64,000 nucleotides of DNA from Candidimonas nitroreducens (GCF_002209565.1 NZ_NJIH01000004.1:248001-312000); one strand, 5' to 3'; shown: positions 49,825 through 61,452, counted from the first letter of the stretch. A program made the numbers and translations. The notes: generated by a model not told the origin, from the sequence alone.

Positions 49825-51537
49825 TCAGATACTACCCTCATTACCCTGCATACCCTTGACCACAGGCTCGTTCAGCGCCAGCTTGCCGATGGTCTTGTGA
49901 GCGCGCAGATGGCGCGCCACCACGTCCCATACCGGCTCGCCCTTGGCGCCCTCGGCCACCGGGGCCCAGCCCGCCACCTTGTATTTCTTGTCCGCCTCGA
50001 TGGGCTTGCCGTTCAGGCTCATGTCGCCGATGCGGCTGCCGGCGGGCTTGCCGGGCTCGATGCTGTAGCGCAGGCCGCCCACGCGCACCATGTCGCCGCC
50101 CTGCTGGTAATACGGATCGGGGTTGAACAGATTGTCGGCCACGTCTTCGAGCACGGTCTTGATCTGGCTGCCCGGCATCTCGGTGACGGTCGTGTACGGA
50201 TAGGTGATGGCGGTCTGATCCATGAGGTGCTCCATGGTGATCGTCGCGCCCGGCAAGAGGCTGGTGCCCCAGCGGAAGCCCGGCGAGAAGCCGATCTCGG
50301 CGCCCTTCTCGGCCATCAGCGCATCCAGGATGAGCTGGTCGAAAGTGCCATTGAAATTGCCCCGCCTATACAGGGTGTCGTCGGTTACCGCCAGCGGCTC
50401 GGCCAGCTTGGCCGCATAGGGCGCGCGCACCTTGTCGATCAGCGCCGCCATGGCGGGATCCGCCTCCAGGTAATTGGCGAAGACCGGCATGAGCTTGTAG
50501 CGGAAGTCGGACACCTTGCCGTTCTTCACGTCGAAATCGAGCACGGCCAGGAATTTGCCGTTGCTGCCGGCGTTGGTGACCAGGGTCTTGCCGCCCGCAT
50601 TGGCAACCACCACCGGCTCGGGCACGCCGTCGTGGGTATGGCCGCCCAGGATGGCATCCAGCCCGCGCACCCGCGTGGCCAGCTTCAGGTCGACGTCCAT
50701 GCCGTTGTGCGACAGCAGCACCACCGCCTGGGCGCCCTTGCCGCGCGCCTCGTCGATAGTCTTCTGCAGGTTCGCTTCCTGGATGCCGAAAGTCCATTCC
50801 GACACCATATAGCGCGGGTTGGCGATGGGCGTATACGGAAAGGCCTGGCCGATGACGGCCAGCTTCACGCCGTTCATCTCGCGCATGGTGTAGGCGGGGA
50901 ATACCGGATCGCCGAAATCCGCCGTCTTGATGTTCTGCGCGATGAAATCGATCTTGCCCTTGAAGGCACCGTCGACCACTTCCTGCACGCGCTCCGTTCC
51001 CAGGGTGAATTCCCAGTGCGCCGTCATGATGTCCACGCCCAGCTGCAGGCTGGCATCTATCATGTCCTGTGCCTTGGTCCAGAGCGCGGTGGCCGAGCCC
51101 TGCCAGGTATCGCCGCCGTCCAGCAGCAGCGCGCCGGGGCGCCCCGCCTTCAGGCGGCGCACCAGCGTGGCCAGGTGCGCGAAGCCGCCGACCTTGCCGT
51201 ATTGGCGCGCGGCCTGTTCGAAGTCCAGGCAGGTGTAGGCATAGGCCTGGGCCGAACCCGGCGCAAAGCCGTAATGCTTCAGGAAATAATCGCCCACCAG
51301 GTGCGGCGGCTGGTTGCGCGCACCCGCCACGCCGAGATTGACGCTGGGTTCGCGGAAATAAATGGGCAGCAGCTGCGCATGGCAGTCGGTGAAGTGCAGC
51401 AGATGCACATTGCCGAAACGCGGCAGGTCATAGAACTTGGCGGCCGCCTGTTCGGCAGCGCGCGCCGAGTTCGAAAGGCCCATGCCCCCCGCGGCGGCGA
51501 CGGCAAGAATCTGCAGGAATTCACGACGATTGATCAT
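49825..51537 (-). CDS. soxB: Thiosulfohydrolase SoxB
   Basis: 570 residues. Tat-type leader NRREFLQILAVAAAGG, then the metallophosphatase-like domain with HFTDCHAQLLPIYFREPSVN, GGDTWQGSATALWT, LLSHNGMDVDL and GGHTHD, binding two Mn ions. It hydrolyses the sulfonate from SoxY-bound thiocysteine sulfate. Matches SoxB in length and order. It is the last enzyme gene of the sox operon, after soxW. Confidence 0.95.
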   Translation of the reverse strand: MINRREFLQILAVAAAGGMGLSNSARAAEQAAAKFYDLPRFGNVHLLHFTDCHAQLLPIYFREPSVNLGVAGARNQPPHLVGDYFLKHYGFAPGSAQAYAYTCLDFEQAARQYGKVGGFAHLATLVRRLKAGRPGALLLDGGDTWQGSATALWTKAQDMIDASLQLGVDIMTAHWEFTLGTERVQEVVDGAFKGKIDFIAQNIKTADFGDPVFPAYTMREMNGVKLAVIGQAFPYTPIANPRYMVSEWTFGIQEANLQKTIDEARGKGAQAVVLLSHNGMDVDLKLATRVRGLDAILGGHTHDGVPEPVVVANAGGKTLVTNAGSNGKFLAVLDFDVKNGKVSDFRYKLMPVFANYLEADPAMAALIDKVRAPYAAKLAEPLAVTDDTLYRRGNFNGTFDQLILDALMAEKGAEIGFSPGFRWGTSLLPGATITMEHLMDQTAITYPYTTVTEMPGSQIKTVLEDVADNLFNPDPYYQQGGDMVRVGGLRYSIEPGKPAGSRIGDMSLNGKPIEADKKYKVAGWAPVAEGAKGEPVWDVVARHLRAHKTIGKLALNEPVVKGMQGNEGSI

Positions 51538-51713
51538 GTAGGCTTACTCGCAGTTTGCAGGTTGAAAGTCGTAGGATCGAGCCGCGGCCCGCGGGCCCGA
51601 ACGGCACCCGGGATCGGCGGCGCGGGCAAGCGCGGCATACAGCTTCCCCATGCATCGCGGCCCGCAGGCGCGACGCAGCACGCAGATTGAACAATGCAAA
51701 AGCACCCCGGCGC

Positions 51714-52229
51714 TTATCCAGGCTTGGGCGCGTACTTGATGAGTTCCAGAACGTCTTCCTCGAACATTTCACCGGGTATGACCTCGGCGATCTTGCCGTC
51801 GGCCTTGATCACGAAAATTTCCGGAAGCACCTTGCGCTTGCCGAACACGCTGCGCAGTTCCGGCGTTTCCATGGCCACCGGGAAGGTGTAGGAATGCTTG
51901 TGCACATAGTCGCGGGCCGCGGATTCCTTGCGATCCACGCTGACGGTGAGGATTTCCAGGCCTTTGCTGCGCGCCAGCGGCACGAGCTTCTGCAAATGCG
52001 GGTTCTGCCGCGCGCAGAACGGGCACCACGAGGCCCAGTACTCGACGATTACCGGCTTGCCCTGGAAATAGCCGGCAGGCAGCTGGCGCCCGTCGAGCAG
52101 CGTCAGGGCGGGCAGCTTCACGGCCGTGCCCACGGCGGGCTCGGCCGCCACGGCCGCCGCCGGCAGCAGGCCGCAGGCCGCAACGGCAGCGCTGGCAAAC
52201 AATAGCCGGAAAAAGCTTTGGGGCCACAT
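51714..52229 (-). CDS. soxW: Periplasmic thioredoxin SoxW
   Basis: 171 residues. A signal sequence precedes a TlpA/thioredoxin-like fold with the redox centre YWASWCPFCARQNPHLQ (Cys-Pro-Phe-Cys). SoxW keeps Sox proteins, especially SoxY, reduced in the periplasm. It lies between soxX and soxB. The start at 52229 precedes a proper hydrophobic leader; the frame extends 21 codons upstream without leader character. Confidence 0.85.
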   Translation of the reverse strand: MWPQSFFRLLFASAAVAACGLLPAAAVAAEPAVGTAVKLPALTLLDGRQLPAGYFQGKPVIVEYWASWCPFCARQNPHLQKLVPLARSKGLEILTVSVDRKESAARDYVHKHSYTFPVAMETPELRSVFGKRKVLPEIFVIKADGKIAEVIPGEMFEEDVLELIKYAPKPG

Positions 52230-52280
52230 GATGGATGCTCTGTATGCGATGAATTCTGGAAACGCTGAAAGGCAGGATGC

Positions 52281-52303
52281 GGGCCGCGGCACAGCCGCGG
52301 CCC
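52281..52303 (-). promoter_or_regulatory. 10-bp intra-operon hairpin between soxX and soxW
   Basis: GGGCCGCGGC (52281-52290) pairs perfectly with GCCGCGGCCC (52294-52303) around ACA. It sits in the 84-bp gap following the soxX stop. It may tune mRNA processing so that soxYZAX is made in excess over soxWB. TAGGGCCTGCTTA beside it matches the motif after the NRPS stop. Confidence 0.45.
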
Positions 52304-52313
52304 TAGGGCCTGC

Positions 52314-52967
52314 TTAAGGCTTGGCCGTGTCGTCGTTGACCGGCGACTTGGGGTCGAACAACAAGGCCATGACGTCCTTCATCTGGGCCTCGGTGAGTAT
52401 GCCCGCCGCCCCGAAGCGCGGCATCACCGAGCACGCGCTGTAGGCGTGCGAGTTGTAGATCTTGGCCCAGGTATATTCCACGACCTTTTTGGAGTCGCCG
52501 CGCTGCTTGCCATAGTGCAGCAGCGAGGGCCCGATGTTGCCGTAGGAAATTTCCGCCTTGGTCATCTGGTGGCAGGCGTAGCAGTTGCCGCCGCTGGGCG
52601 CGCCCGGCTTGTCGGAAAACTGCAGGCCCTTGCCGCTTTGAGCGATTTTCTCGCCGGCCTTCCAGGCGCCAAAATAATTGCCGTCGGCCGGCGCCTTGAC
52701 GCTGGCCAGGGCCTCTTTGGTGATGGCCTCTTCCTGTTGCTTGGTGAGGGGCTTGCCGGTCATGCCGACCTGGGAACAGGCGCGCTGCATGGGCGACTGG
52801 TCGAAGCGGTCGAGCTTGGCAATGCCCTTTTCACTGAAAGAGGCCTTCAATTCGGCCACCAGGGCATCGTGGTCGGCCTGGGCCGCATGTTCGGCCGCCA
52901 GGGCGGAGCCGCCGGCCACGGACAGTGCCAATGCGGCGGCAAATGGTGCGAGTGTGATTTTTTTCAT
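52314..52967 (-). CDS. soxX: Cytochrome c SoxX
   Basis: 217 residues with a signal peptide (residues 1-24) and one heme motif CYACH (129-133); Met 182 (SVMPRFG) is the probable sixth ligand. The N-terminal half carries an extra region with Cys near 64 (QRACSQVGM), typical of the longer betaproteobacterial SoxX. With SoxA it oxidatively couples thiosulfate to SoxY. It is encoded 11 bases after soxA. Confidence 0.93.
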   Translation of the reverse strand: MKKITLAPFAAALALSVAGGSALAAEHAAQADHDALVAELKASFSEKGIAKLDRFDQSPMQRACSQVGMTGKPLTKQQEEAITKEALASVKAPADGNYFGAWKAGEKIAQSGKGLQFSDKPGAPSGGNCYACHQMTKAEISYGNIGPSLLHYGKQRGDSKKVVEYTWAKIYNSHAYSACSVMPRFGAAGILTEAQMKDVMALLFDPKSPVNDDTAKP

Positions 52968-52978
52968 GTGGATTCCCC

Positions 52979-53803
52979 TCAGCGTTTCAGACCGGGCGCG
53001 GCCATATCGCCGCCCTTGGCATTCACACCCAGGAATACCGTGAGATCGATCGAAGCCTGCGAGCCGTACTTCAGGACGGGCATGCGCTGCTGGCGGAAGC
53101 AGTCCTGCAGGCGCCACTGCATGGTGCGCAGGGCGCCCTGCGAAACGCGATAGGCCGGCCAGGAAGAATAAGCGGCGCGCGCCGGGCCCTGCTTGGTCAG
53201 GTTGGGCAGGTCTTGCAAGCGGATGCGCTGGCCGTCGACGCCGTGGCACGAGGCACAGGAGAAGTCATAGGGGCCGCCGCGGAAGAAGAAGATCTCTTTG
53301 CCGCGCGCATAGGCTTCGCGTTCCTGCTTGTGGCTTTGCGGGACTTCGATCTTCATGCCCTTGGACTTGTCGACCACGTAGCCCACCAGCGATTCCATGT
53401 CGGAGGAGTATTCGCCCGACTTGGAGATGGCATGCTTGATGATGTCGTCGCGATCCAGGCCCTGCAGATTGACCATGCAGTACAGCAGGCGCGATTCGAG
53501 ATCCATGACCTTGCCGGTATCCTTGAAGTAGCGCGGCAGGTGCGCATAGGCGCCCTTGACCACGCCGGGCCCCATGCCCAGGTCGCATTTTTCCATCGAG
53601 GCGTGCTTGGGGCCGCGCTTTTCCTTCCAGAGATCTTCGCCGGTCATGACGATGAGATCGGCAGGATTGCCCCCTTCGCCCAGCATCTCGCGGTATTGCT
53701 CGATGCCTTGCTCGGTGCTGGAGGCGGACTGCTGCGCCGCACCGGCCGCAAATACCGCACAGCCAGCCGCCAAGGCCAGCGCGCTCAAGACTATTTTTTT
53801 CAT
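52979..53803 (-). CDS. soxA: L-cysteine S-thiosulfotransferase SoxA
   Basis: 274 residues with a signal peptide (MKKIVLSALALAAGCAVFAAGA). One heme motif is present, CASCH at 183-187, and the active Cys ligand is 235 (QDCFRQQRMP). Where diheme SoxA proteins have a first CxxCH, this one has single Cys residues at 73 and 109, which in monoheme SoxA form a disulfide. It joins SoxX to attach thiosulfate to SoxY. The ATG follows GGGAGAAG. Confidence 0.93.
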   Translation of the reverse strand: MKKIVLSALALAAGCAVFAAGAAQQSASSTEQGIEQYREMLGEGGNPADLIVMTGEDLWKEKRGPKHASMEKCDLGMGPGVVKGAYAHLPRYFKDTGKVMDLESRLLYCMVNLQGLDRDDIIKHAISKSGEYSSDMESLVGYVVDKSKGMKIEVPQSHKQEREAYARGKEIFFFRGGPYDFSCASCHGVDGQRIRLQDLPNLTKQGPARAAYSSWPAYRVSQGALRTMQWRLQDCFRQQRMPVLKYGSQASIDLTVFLGVNAKGGDMAAPGLKR

Positions 53804-53861
53804 ATTGGCTTCTCCCGAGATTGGACGTGCGCCAAACGTAGCGCTGTCCGCACTCTTGCGT

Positions 53862-54176
53862 CTAGCGGATTTCCGTGGTGTCGGTACGGCTCTCGCCTTC
53901 GTTGTCCTTCCAGGCAATCGTGAGCTTGTCGCCCTTCTTGCCGCCCTTGAACTTGAACGACAGGAACGGGTCGCGCGACACGGACGGGCCCCACTGGGCG
54001 CTCAGCACCGTCTTGTCGTTGCATTTGGCCTCTACCAGGTCGATGAAGTGCGCCGGGACGATCTTGCCGGAACTGTCCTTGCGCTGGCCGGTTTCCATGA
54101 TGTGGCTCATGAGTACCTTGACTTCGACCACGCCGCCTTTCTCGACGGCGCGTATGCGCATTGGTCTGCTTGCCAT
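53862..54176 (-). CDS. soxZ: Sulfur carrier partner SoxZ
   Basis: 104 residues without a signal peptide. Family pattern MRIRAVEKGGVVEVKVLMSHIMETGQRKDSSGKIVP and DPFLSFKFKGGKKGD. SoxZ binds SoxY and is exported with it through Tat. It lies between soxY and soxA. Confidence 0.94.
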   Translation of the reverse strand: MASRPMRIRAVEKGGVVEVKVLMSHIMETGQRKDSSGKIVPAHFIDLVEAKCNDKTVLSAQWGPSVSRDPFLSFKFKGGKKGDKLTIAWKDNEGESRTDTTEIR

Positions 54177-54227
54177 GTGTGTTCTTCCTTTATGTGCGTA
54201 TTCAGTGTGGTATGCCGCGCAGCCGCC

Positions 54228-54695
54228 TCAGCCGCCGCAGCCGCCCAGCGTCACCTTGACGTTCTTGTGCGCCGTGTAGTATTTGCCGTCGGCCTTGACC
54301 AGCGCATAGATGTCGGAGGTCTTGCCCATTTTGATGCGGGTGGCGATATCGGGCAGCGAGCCCTCGGGGATGTCGAACAGCGCCGACAAGGCGTTCGGGT
54401 TCTTGGGCACCAGGATGGCGATCTGCGTGGTGTTGGGCAGCTTGCTGACCACGCCCACCGGCACCACCGCGCCGTTCTCGGCGATGTCCGGTGCCACCAG
54501 GGTGACGTCGGCATTGTCGGCGGCCGCCGAGCCCTTGAGCGCCTTGACCACGTCATCGACGGAATGGCCGGCGAAGGCGTCCTTGTTCCATTGTTCCTGC
54601 GCTGCGCGCGCCTCTTCGGGACGCAGCACCCCGGCGGCCACGGCCAGCCCCAGTACCGTACCCAACCGCAGTACGTCTCTACGCTGGTGATCCAT
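54228..54695 (-). CDS. soxY: Sulfur carrier SoxY
   Basis: 155 residues with a twin-arginine leader (QRRDVLRLGTVLGLAVAAG) and the diagnostic C-terminal GGCGG whose Cys carries the sulfur intermediates. AGGAAGGAG lies before its ATG. It heads the soxYZAXWB group, after a 294-bp gap from soxD in which an additional promoter may sit. Confidence 0.94.
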   Translation of the reverse strand: MDHQRRDVLRLGTVLGLAVAAGVLRPEEARAAQEQWNKDAFAGHSVDDVVKALKGSAAADNADVTLVAPDIAENGAVVPVGVVSKLPNTTQIAILVPKNPNALSALFDIPEGSLPDIATRIKMGKTSDIYALVKADGKYYTAHKNVKVTLGGCGG

Positions 54696-54989
54696 AGGTT
54701 TTAACTCCTTCCTCTTTGAGCGAAATTCGAATTTTGAGCGAATTCAAGATGTTTTGAAACAGCCCGGGCTACAAAAACCGTAAAAAAACCACCCCCAGCA
54801 CACGCCGGCGCAGACGAAACGGCGGAAACTCCGGCGGCCGGCACACTGACTGCCGGTACACTGGCTACCGGTGCACTGGCTGCCGGTACTTTGGCGGCCT
54901 CGCGGCGGCCGGCATCCCGGCGGTCGCCGCCCCGGCGAGCGGCATGCAGGCAGCCGCCGGGCGGCCGCGCGGCCGCTCGCCCGCTACCT
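54696..54989 (-). promoter_or_regulatory. Spacer between soxD and soxY with tandem repeats
   Basis: A 294-bp gap within the sox cluster. Four tandem 15-bp units at 54837-54896 (GCCGGTACACTGGCT type) vary at a few positions. The region near 54770-54790 is A/C-rich. A promoter for soxYZAXWB may lie here. On the minus strand the repeat would read as a VPAAS-type pentapeptide, but no real gene is supported. Confidence 0.45.
54837..54896. repeat. Four 15-bp tandem repeats upstream of soxY
   Basis: Units GCCGGCACACTGACT, GCCGGTACACTGGCT, ACCGGTGCACTGGCT and GCCGGTACTTTGGCG follow one another without gaps. The multiple-of-three length is compatible with coding DNA, yet no gene fits. Copy number could differ between strains. 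Confidence 0.7.
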
Positions 54990-56273
54990 CTAAGGCGTTT
55001 GGCTGCCGGCACCCGCCAGTATCCATTCGAGCATGGTCTTCAGGTCGGCCTCACCCAGATCCGGGTGAGGCGGCATCGGTATGCTTCCCCAGACTCCGCT
55101 ACCTCCGTCGCGGACTTTCTTAGCAAGTTTTTCGATAGCATAACCCTGTCCTTTATATTTTTTGGCTATATCTATAAAAGACGGGCCGAGCACCTTCTTG
55201 TCGACCGCATGGCAGGCAGTGCAGCCGTTGGCCTTCAGCAACTCTTGAGCCTTTTTCCCGACGGCGGACGCCTGGCCGGCCGCGGCGGGCTTGCCGGCAG
55301 CGGATGCCTGTCCGGATGCGGCCGCCACCTTGGCGCCGTCCAGCCCCAGGGTGCCGCGGGCATACTGGCGCGCGGCAGCGGCGTTCTGTGCGGGCGTGCC
55401 GGCCAGCGCAGGCTTGACGGTATCGGCTCCGCGCACCGGCCCGACGATGCGCATCTGCGCCGCCAGGTCGCCGTTGGAATCGCGGGCGTAGGCCGGCAGG
55501 CTGGAGGCGATCTTCACGTCCGCCATGCAGTCTTGCATGCAGGCGGTGTTGTGGGTGTCGGGCTTGCCGTCGACGTCCCACAGCCCTTTCCAGAACACCA
55601 TGCCGTTGCGGTTGGGCATGCGCGCCTGCACTTCGGCGATGTTCTTGTCCGACAGCGTGTAGTCGTCGGGCACGATTTCGGCCAGGTTCAGCAGGTAGGC
55701 CAGCACGGCATAGACGTCGTCGGGCTTGAGCGACTTGGGCTTGTTCCAGGGCATGGCCCGGTAAATGAAGTCCCACATCGTGGAGATCGTGTCGACCTTC
55801 ATGAAGGTGGTGCGCACCGGCTGGGCCGGGTTGAGCAGCGATGCCACATGGCCGGTCTTGATGTCTTCGTCGGTGGTGCCGCCGACGATGGGCGTGAAGA
55901 CCTCGTTGCTTTCGCCAAAGGTGCCGTGGCACGAGGCGCAAGTGGAATCCCAGATGGTATTGCCGCGCTCGACCGTGCCGCTGCCCGGCGGCAGGCCCTT
56001 GAAATCGGGCCGCACGTCGATGTCCCAGGCATGCACCTCGGCGGCGGTGGCCGCCCGGCCCAGGCCGTAGGCATTCATGGCCGCGGCAGCCTGGGCCGCC
56101 GCGGTGGAGGCATCCGCCGCGGGCACACCCACCGGCGCCGGCGCCGTTGCAGCAGAAGCGCCCTGCCCGCCCGCCGCGGCCGGCGCCGCATAGGCGGCAC
56201 CCAGCGCCGCGGCACACGCAAGCCCCGCCAGCAGCGCGGCGCGAGCCGCCGCCGTTCTACTCCACGTGTACAT
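54990..56273 (-). CDS. soxD: Sulfane dehydrogenase cytochrome subunit SoxD
   Basis: 427 residues with a signal peptide and an Ala-rich linker. Two heme motifs: CASCH (112-116) and CTACH in the C-terminal third. The large N-terminal block (WDSTCASCHGTFGESNEVFTPIVGGTTDEDI) is typical of SoxD. With SoxC it removes the sulfane sulfur from SoxY, yielding six electrons. Start overlaps the soxC end by 17 bases. Confidence 0.93.
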   Translation of the reverse strand: MYTWSRTAAARAALLAGLACAAALGAAYAAPAAAGGQGASAATAPAPVGVPAADASTAAAQAAAAMNAYGLGRAATAAEVHAWDIDVRPDFKGLPPGSGTVERGNTIWDSTCASCHGTFGESNEVFTPIVGGTTDEDIKTGHVASLLNPAQPVRTTFMKVDTISTMWDFIYRAMPWNKPKSLKPDDVYAVLAYLLNLAEIVPDDYTLSDKNIAEVQARMPNRNGMVFWKGLWDVDGKPDTHNTACMQDCMADVKIASSLPAYARDSNGDLAAQMRIVGPVRGADTVKPALAGTPAQNAAAARQYARGTLGLDGAKVAAASGQASAAGKPAAAGQASAVGKKAQELLKANGCTACHAVDKKVLGPSFIDIAKKYKGQGYAIEKLAKKVRDGGSGVWGSIPMPPHPDLGEADLKTMLEWILAGAGSQTP

Positions 56274-57651
56274 TGAAGACCTCCCCGGTATCGGCTACCT
56301 GCCAGGACTGGATGGCATTGTTGTGGTAGGTGGAGCGGGTGCCGCGCACCGCGTGCAGCTGCCCGTAGCGCGGCTGCACGAAGCCGGTGCTGTCCGTGGC
56401 GCGGCTTTGCAGGATGGCGGGGGAACCGTCCCAGACCCAGTCTATATTGAAGCGGGTCAGGCACTTGTCGAGTACGGGGGTTTCCAGGCGCGCGGTCTTC
56501 CAGTTGCGGCCGCCGTCGAAAGACACGTCGACTTGCTTGATCTTGCCGCGGCCCGACCACGCCAGGCCGCTGACGTTGTAGTAGCCCTTGCCCATCAGCA
56601 CCTGGCCGCCCGAGGGGCTGGTGATGACCGACTTGCATTCCTGTATGGAGGTGTACTGGCGCAGCATGCCGTCGGGCATCAGGTCGACGTAGGCCGAGGT
56701 TTCGTTCATGGCGTTCCAGCGCTGGTCGCCGACCTCGATGCGGCGCAGCCACTTGACCCAGGACACGCCCTGCACGCCAGGCACCACCAGGCGCAGCGGG
56801 TAGCCGTTTTCGGGCCGCAGCATCTCGCCGTTCATGCCCCAGGCCACTATGGCATCGTCGAGCGCGGCTTCCATCGAGATGGTGCGGGTCGTGCTGGAGC
56901 CGTCGTTGCCTTCGGCCAGAATATATTTGCCGTTCTTGAGGTCGGCGCCGCAGTCGTCGAGCAGCACCTTGAGCGGCACGCCGGTGTATTCGCAACAGGA
57001 CAGCATGCCGTGGGTGTATTGCACGGTGGGCACGGCGGCGTTGCCCCATTCCATTCCGGAATTGGCGCCGCACTCTATGAAATGGATGCGCGACACCGAC
57101 GGCATGCGCATCAGGTCGTCCATGGTGTAGACCTTGGACTCTTTGACCATGCCGTTGATCATGAAGCGGTGCTGGTCGGGGTCGATGTCGACCCAGCCCT
57201 GGTGGTGGCGCTCGAAGTGCAGGCCGTTGGGGGTAATGATGCCGAAGAAGCCCTGCAGCGGGGCGAAGGCGACGGAGGCCTGCGCGGTCTGGGTCAGGCC
57301 GGGCGACTGGCGGCGCTGCAGATTGGCTTCGTATTTGGACGGCACGCCATAGGGATGGAAGGCCACGGGATGGCCCAGCATGGTGCTCCAGGGGCGCGGC
57401 TGCAGGATCATGGGGTCGCCCGCCGCCGGGGCTTGGGCGCCCGCCCCGGCAGCGGGCGCGGCCGACGCGCGGCCAGCGGCCCCCGCCGCCAGTGCGGCGC
57501 TGGCGGCCAGGAAGCTCTTGCGCAGGAAGCCACGGCGGGTTTCGTCCATACCGTGCTTATTGATGTCGTTGATGAGGTCGCCGGAAACGAAGCCCTCGGG
57601 CGCCTTGCGTAGCCGCCCCGCGGGAACCGGGCGGCGCTGGTTGATGCTCAC
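56257..57651 (-). CDS. soxC: Sulfane dehydrogenase molybdenum subunit SoxC
   Basis: 464 residues. A Tat leader is visible (DETRRGFLRKSFLAASAALA). The sulfite-oxidase-like Moco domain has VSRIHFIECGANSGMEWG with the Mo-ligand Cys at 194, and a C-terminal dimerisation domain. It needs molybdopterin, which fits the moco operon nearby. The start is GTG at 57651, with AGAGGG upstream. Presence of soxCD predicts complete oxidation of thiosulfate to sulfate without sulfur globules. Confidence 0.94.
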   Translation of the reverse strand: MSINQRRPVPAGRLRKAPEGFVSGDLINDINKHGMDETRRGFLRKSFLAASAALAAGAAGRASAAPAAGAGAQAPAAGDPMILQPRPWSTMLGHPVAFHPYGVPSKYEANLQRRQSPGLTQTAQASVAFAPLQGFFGIITPNGLHFERHHQGWVDIDPDQHRFMINGMVKESKVYTMDDLMRMPSVSRIHFIECGANSGMEWGNAAVPTVQYTHGMLSCCEYTGVPLKVLLDDCGADLKNGKYILAEGNDGSSTTRTISMEAALDDAIVAWGMNGEMLRPENGYPLRLVVPGVQGVSWVKWLRRIEVGDQRWNAMNETSAYVDLMPDGMLRQYTSIQECKSVITSPSGGQVLMGKGYYNVSGLAWSGRGKIKQVDVSFDGGRNWKTARLETPVLDKCLTRFNIDWVWDGSPAILQSRATDSTGFVQPRYGQLHAVRGTRSTYHNNAIQSWQVADTGEVFNVHVE

Positions 57652-57820
57652 TGATTTACCCTCTGTGCCCTCTGGTTTATATCTCTTTTAATAATATACT
57701 AATAACCATCAGGTCTAATTAAGGGATATCCCGGAATGGCGGCAAAGGCCGGCGGAACCAGCAAATTGCGGCGCACGGCACGGAAGGCCTGCGAGCCCGG
57801 CGTCCACTACGTCCGCAGAT
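57652..57820 (-). promoter_or_regulatory. AT-rich promoter region of the sox operon
   Basis: 57680-57725 is strongly AT-rich (TTATTAGTATATTATTAA on the minus strand) and directly precedes soxC. TATATT is a plausible -10, and TTAATT lies 18 bases upstream as a weak -35. The repeated TTATTA could bind an ArsR-type sox repressor. No regulator gene of that type is in the window. Confidence 0.5.
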
Positions 57821-57889
57821 AAAAACGGCCATGCATAGGCATGGCCGCAAAAAGAGAGAGGCGCCTTTTTTTTTCAATAGGGCGCCTCT
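57821..57889 (-). terminator. Tandem intrinsic terminators after gcvP
   Basis: On the minus strand the first hairpin has arms AGAGGCGCC / GGCGCCTCT (57857-57865 with 57881-57889) around an A-rich loop, followed by a pyrimidine-rich stretch. The second has CGGCCATGC / GCATGGCCG (57826-57834 with 57839-57847), loop CTAT, and TTTTT right after (57821-57825). The second is a classical Rho-independent terminator. Confidence 0.85.
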
Positions 57890-57906
57890 TTTAGTGTGAA
57901 CAGGCC

Positions 57907-57912
<6 letters not shown>
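57890..57912 (-). repeat. Gene-end motif shared with the NRPS stop region
   Basis: On the minus strand the last Ala codon, the TAG stop and the following GGCCTGTTCACACTAAA of gcvP match 4910-4932 after the NRPS gene at 21 of 23 positions. A 13-base part (TAGGGCCTGCTTA) also occurs at 52304-52316 at the soxX stop. The motif seems linked to gene 3' ends. Confidence 0.6.
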
Positions 57913-60813
<2,901 letters not shown>

Positions 60814-60878
60814 GTGTGCAACCTGATCGGGGTAATGAAAAATTGGGGCGGGCCGTATCCGCTGCGCCGGGCCGCTCG

Positions 60879-60898
60879 GAAGAGCCTTCGGGCTCTTC
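60879..60898 (-). promoter_or_regulatory. UUCG-type hairpin between gcvH and gcvP
   Basis: GAAGAGCC (60879-60886) and GGCTCTTC (60891-60898) flank TTCG on the plus strand. On the transcribed (minus) strand the loop reads CGAA. The stem lies in the 127-base gcvH-gcvP gap, without a T-run, and may influence stability of the segments rather than terminate. Confidence 0.45.
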
Positions 60899-60940
60899 GG
60901 GACGGCGGCCGGCGTGCTATGCATGGCCCCTTGCTTCTGC

Positions 60941-61315
60941 TCAGCCCTTGGATGCCTCGTAGCCCGCCGCATCCAGCAGGCCGTCGACATCGGCGGGGTT
61001 CTTGGGGCGGATCTTGAAGATCCAGGTATCGAAGGCAGCCTCGTTGATGCGGTTCGGCTCGGACTCCAGCGCCTCGTTGAAGGCGGTGATTTCACCGTCC
61101 ACGGGCGCGTAGATATCGGAAGCGGCCTTGACCGACTCGACCACCCCGGCGGTTTCGCCGGCGGTCAGTTCGGTGCCCGGATGCACCTCGCCGACGAAGA
61201 CCAGATCGCCGAGCTGATCCTGGGCGTCGTCGGTGATGCCGACCAGGAATACATCGCCCTCGGCCTTGACCCACTCGTGGGACGTGGTGTATTTGCGATC
61301 GGTGGGTAGACTCAT
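60941..61315 (-). CDS. gcvH: Glycine cleavage H-protein
   Basis: 124 residues. The lipoyl attachment site is Lys 63 (VESVKAASD), with [37 protein letters not shown] before it. H-protein shuttles the aminomethyl group between P- and T-proteins. It lies between gcvT and gcvP; about 140 bases separate it from gcvT. Confidence 0.95.
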   Translation of the reverse strand: MSLPTDRKYTTSHEWVKAEGDVFLVGITDDAQDQLGDLVFVGEVHPGTELTAGETAGVVESVKAASDIYAPVDGEITAFNEALESEPNRINEAAFDTWIFKIRPKNPADVDGLLDAAGYEASKG

Positions 61316-61452
61316 GATGTGCCTCTTTGGGAATAGGGATGGAATTCTTTCAGGGTTGCGGGGCTAGGGCCGGTTCCCTAAAAAGCCCCGGGCTTGCAGC
61401 CCCCGCGAAGCTTGCGCGGCCATGCTTGCGGCACGGCCCCGGCCCGCGGCAC

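Noticed and set aside
54701-55012. 103-codon frame containing the 15-bp repeats upstream of soxY
   Set aside because: It begins inside soxD, has no ribosome site and only encodes low-complexity Ala/Val/Pro text; kept as a repeat instead of a gene.
60814-60924. Upstream ATG at 60924 as the gcvP start
   Set aside because: The added residues do not resemble P-proteins, and the start at 60813 gives the normal N-terminus and length.
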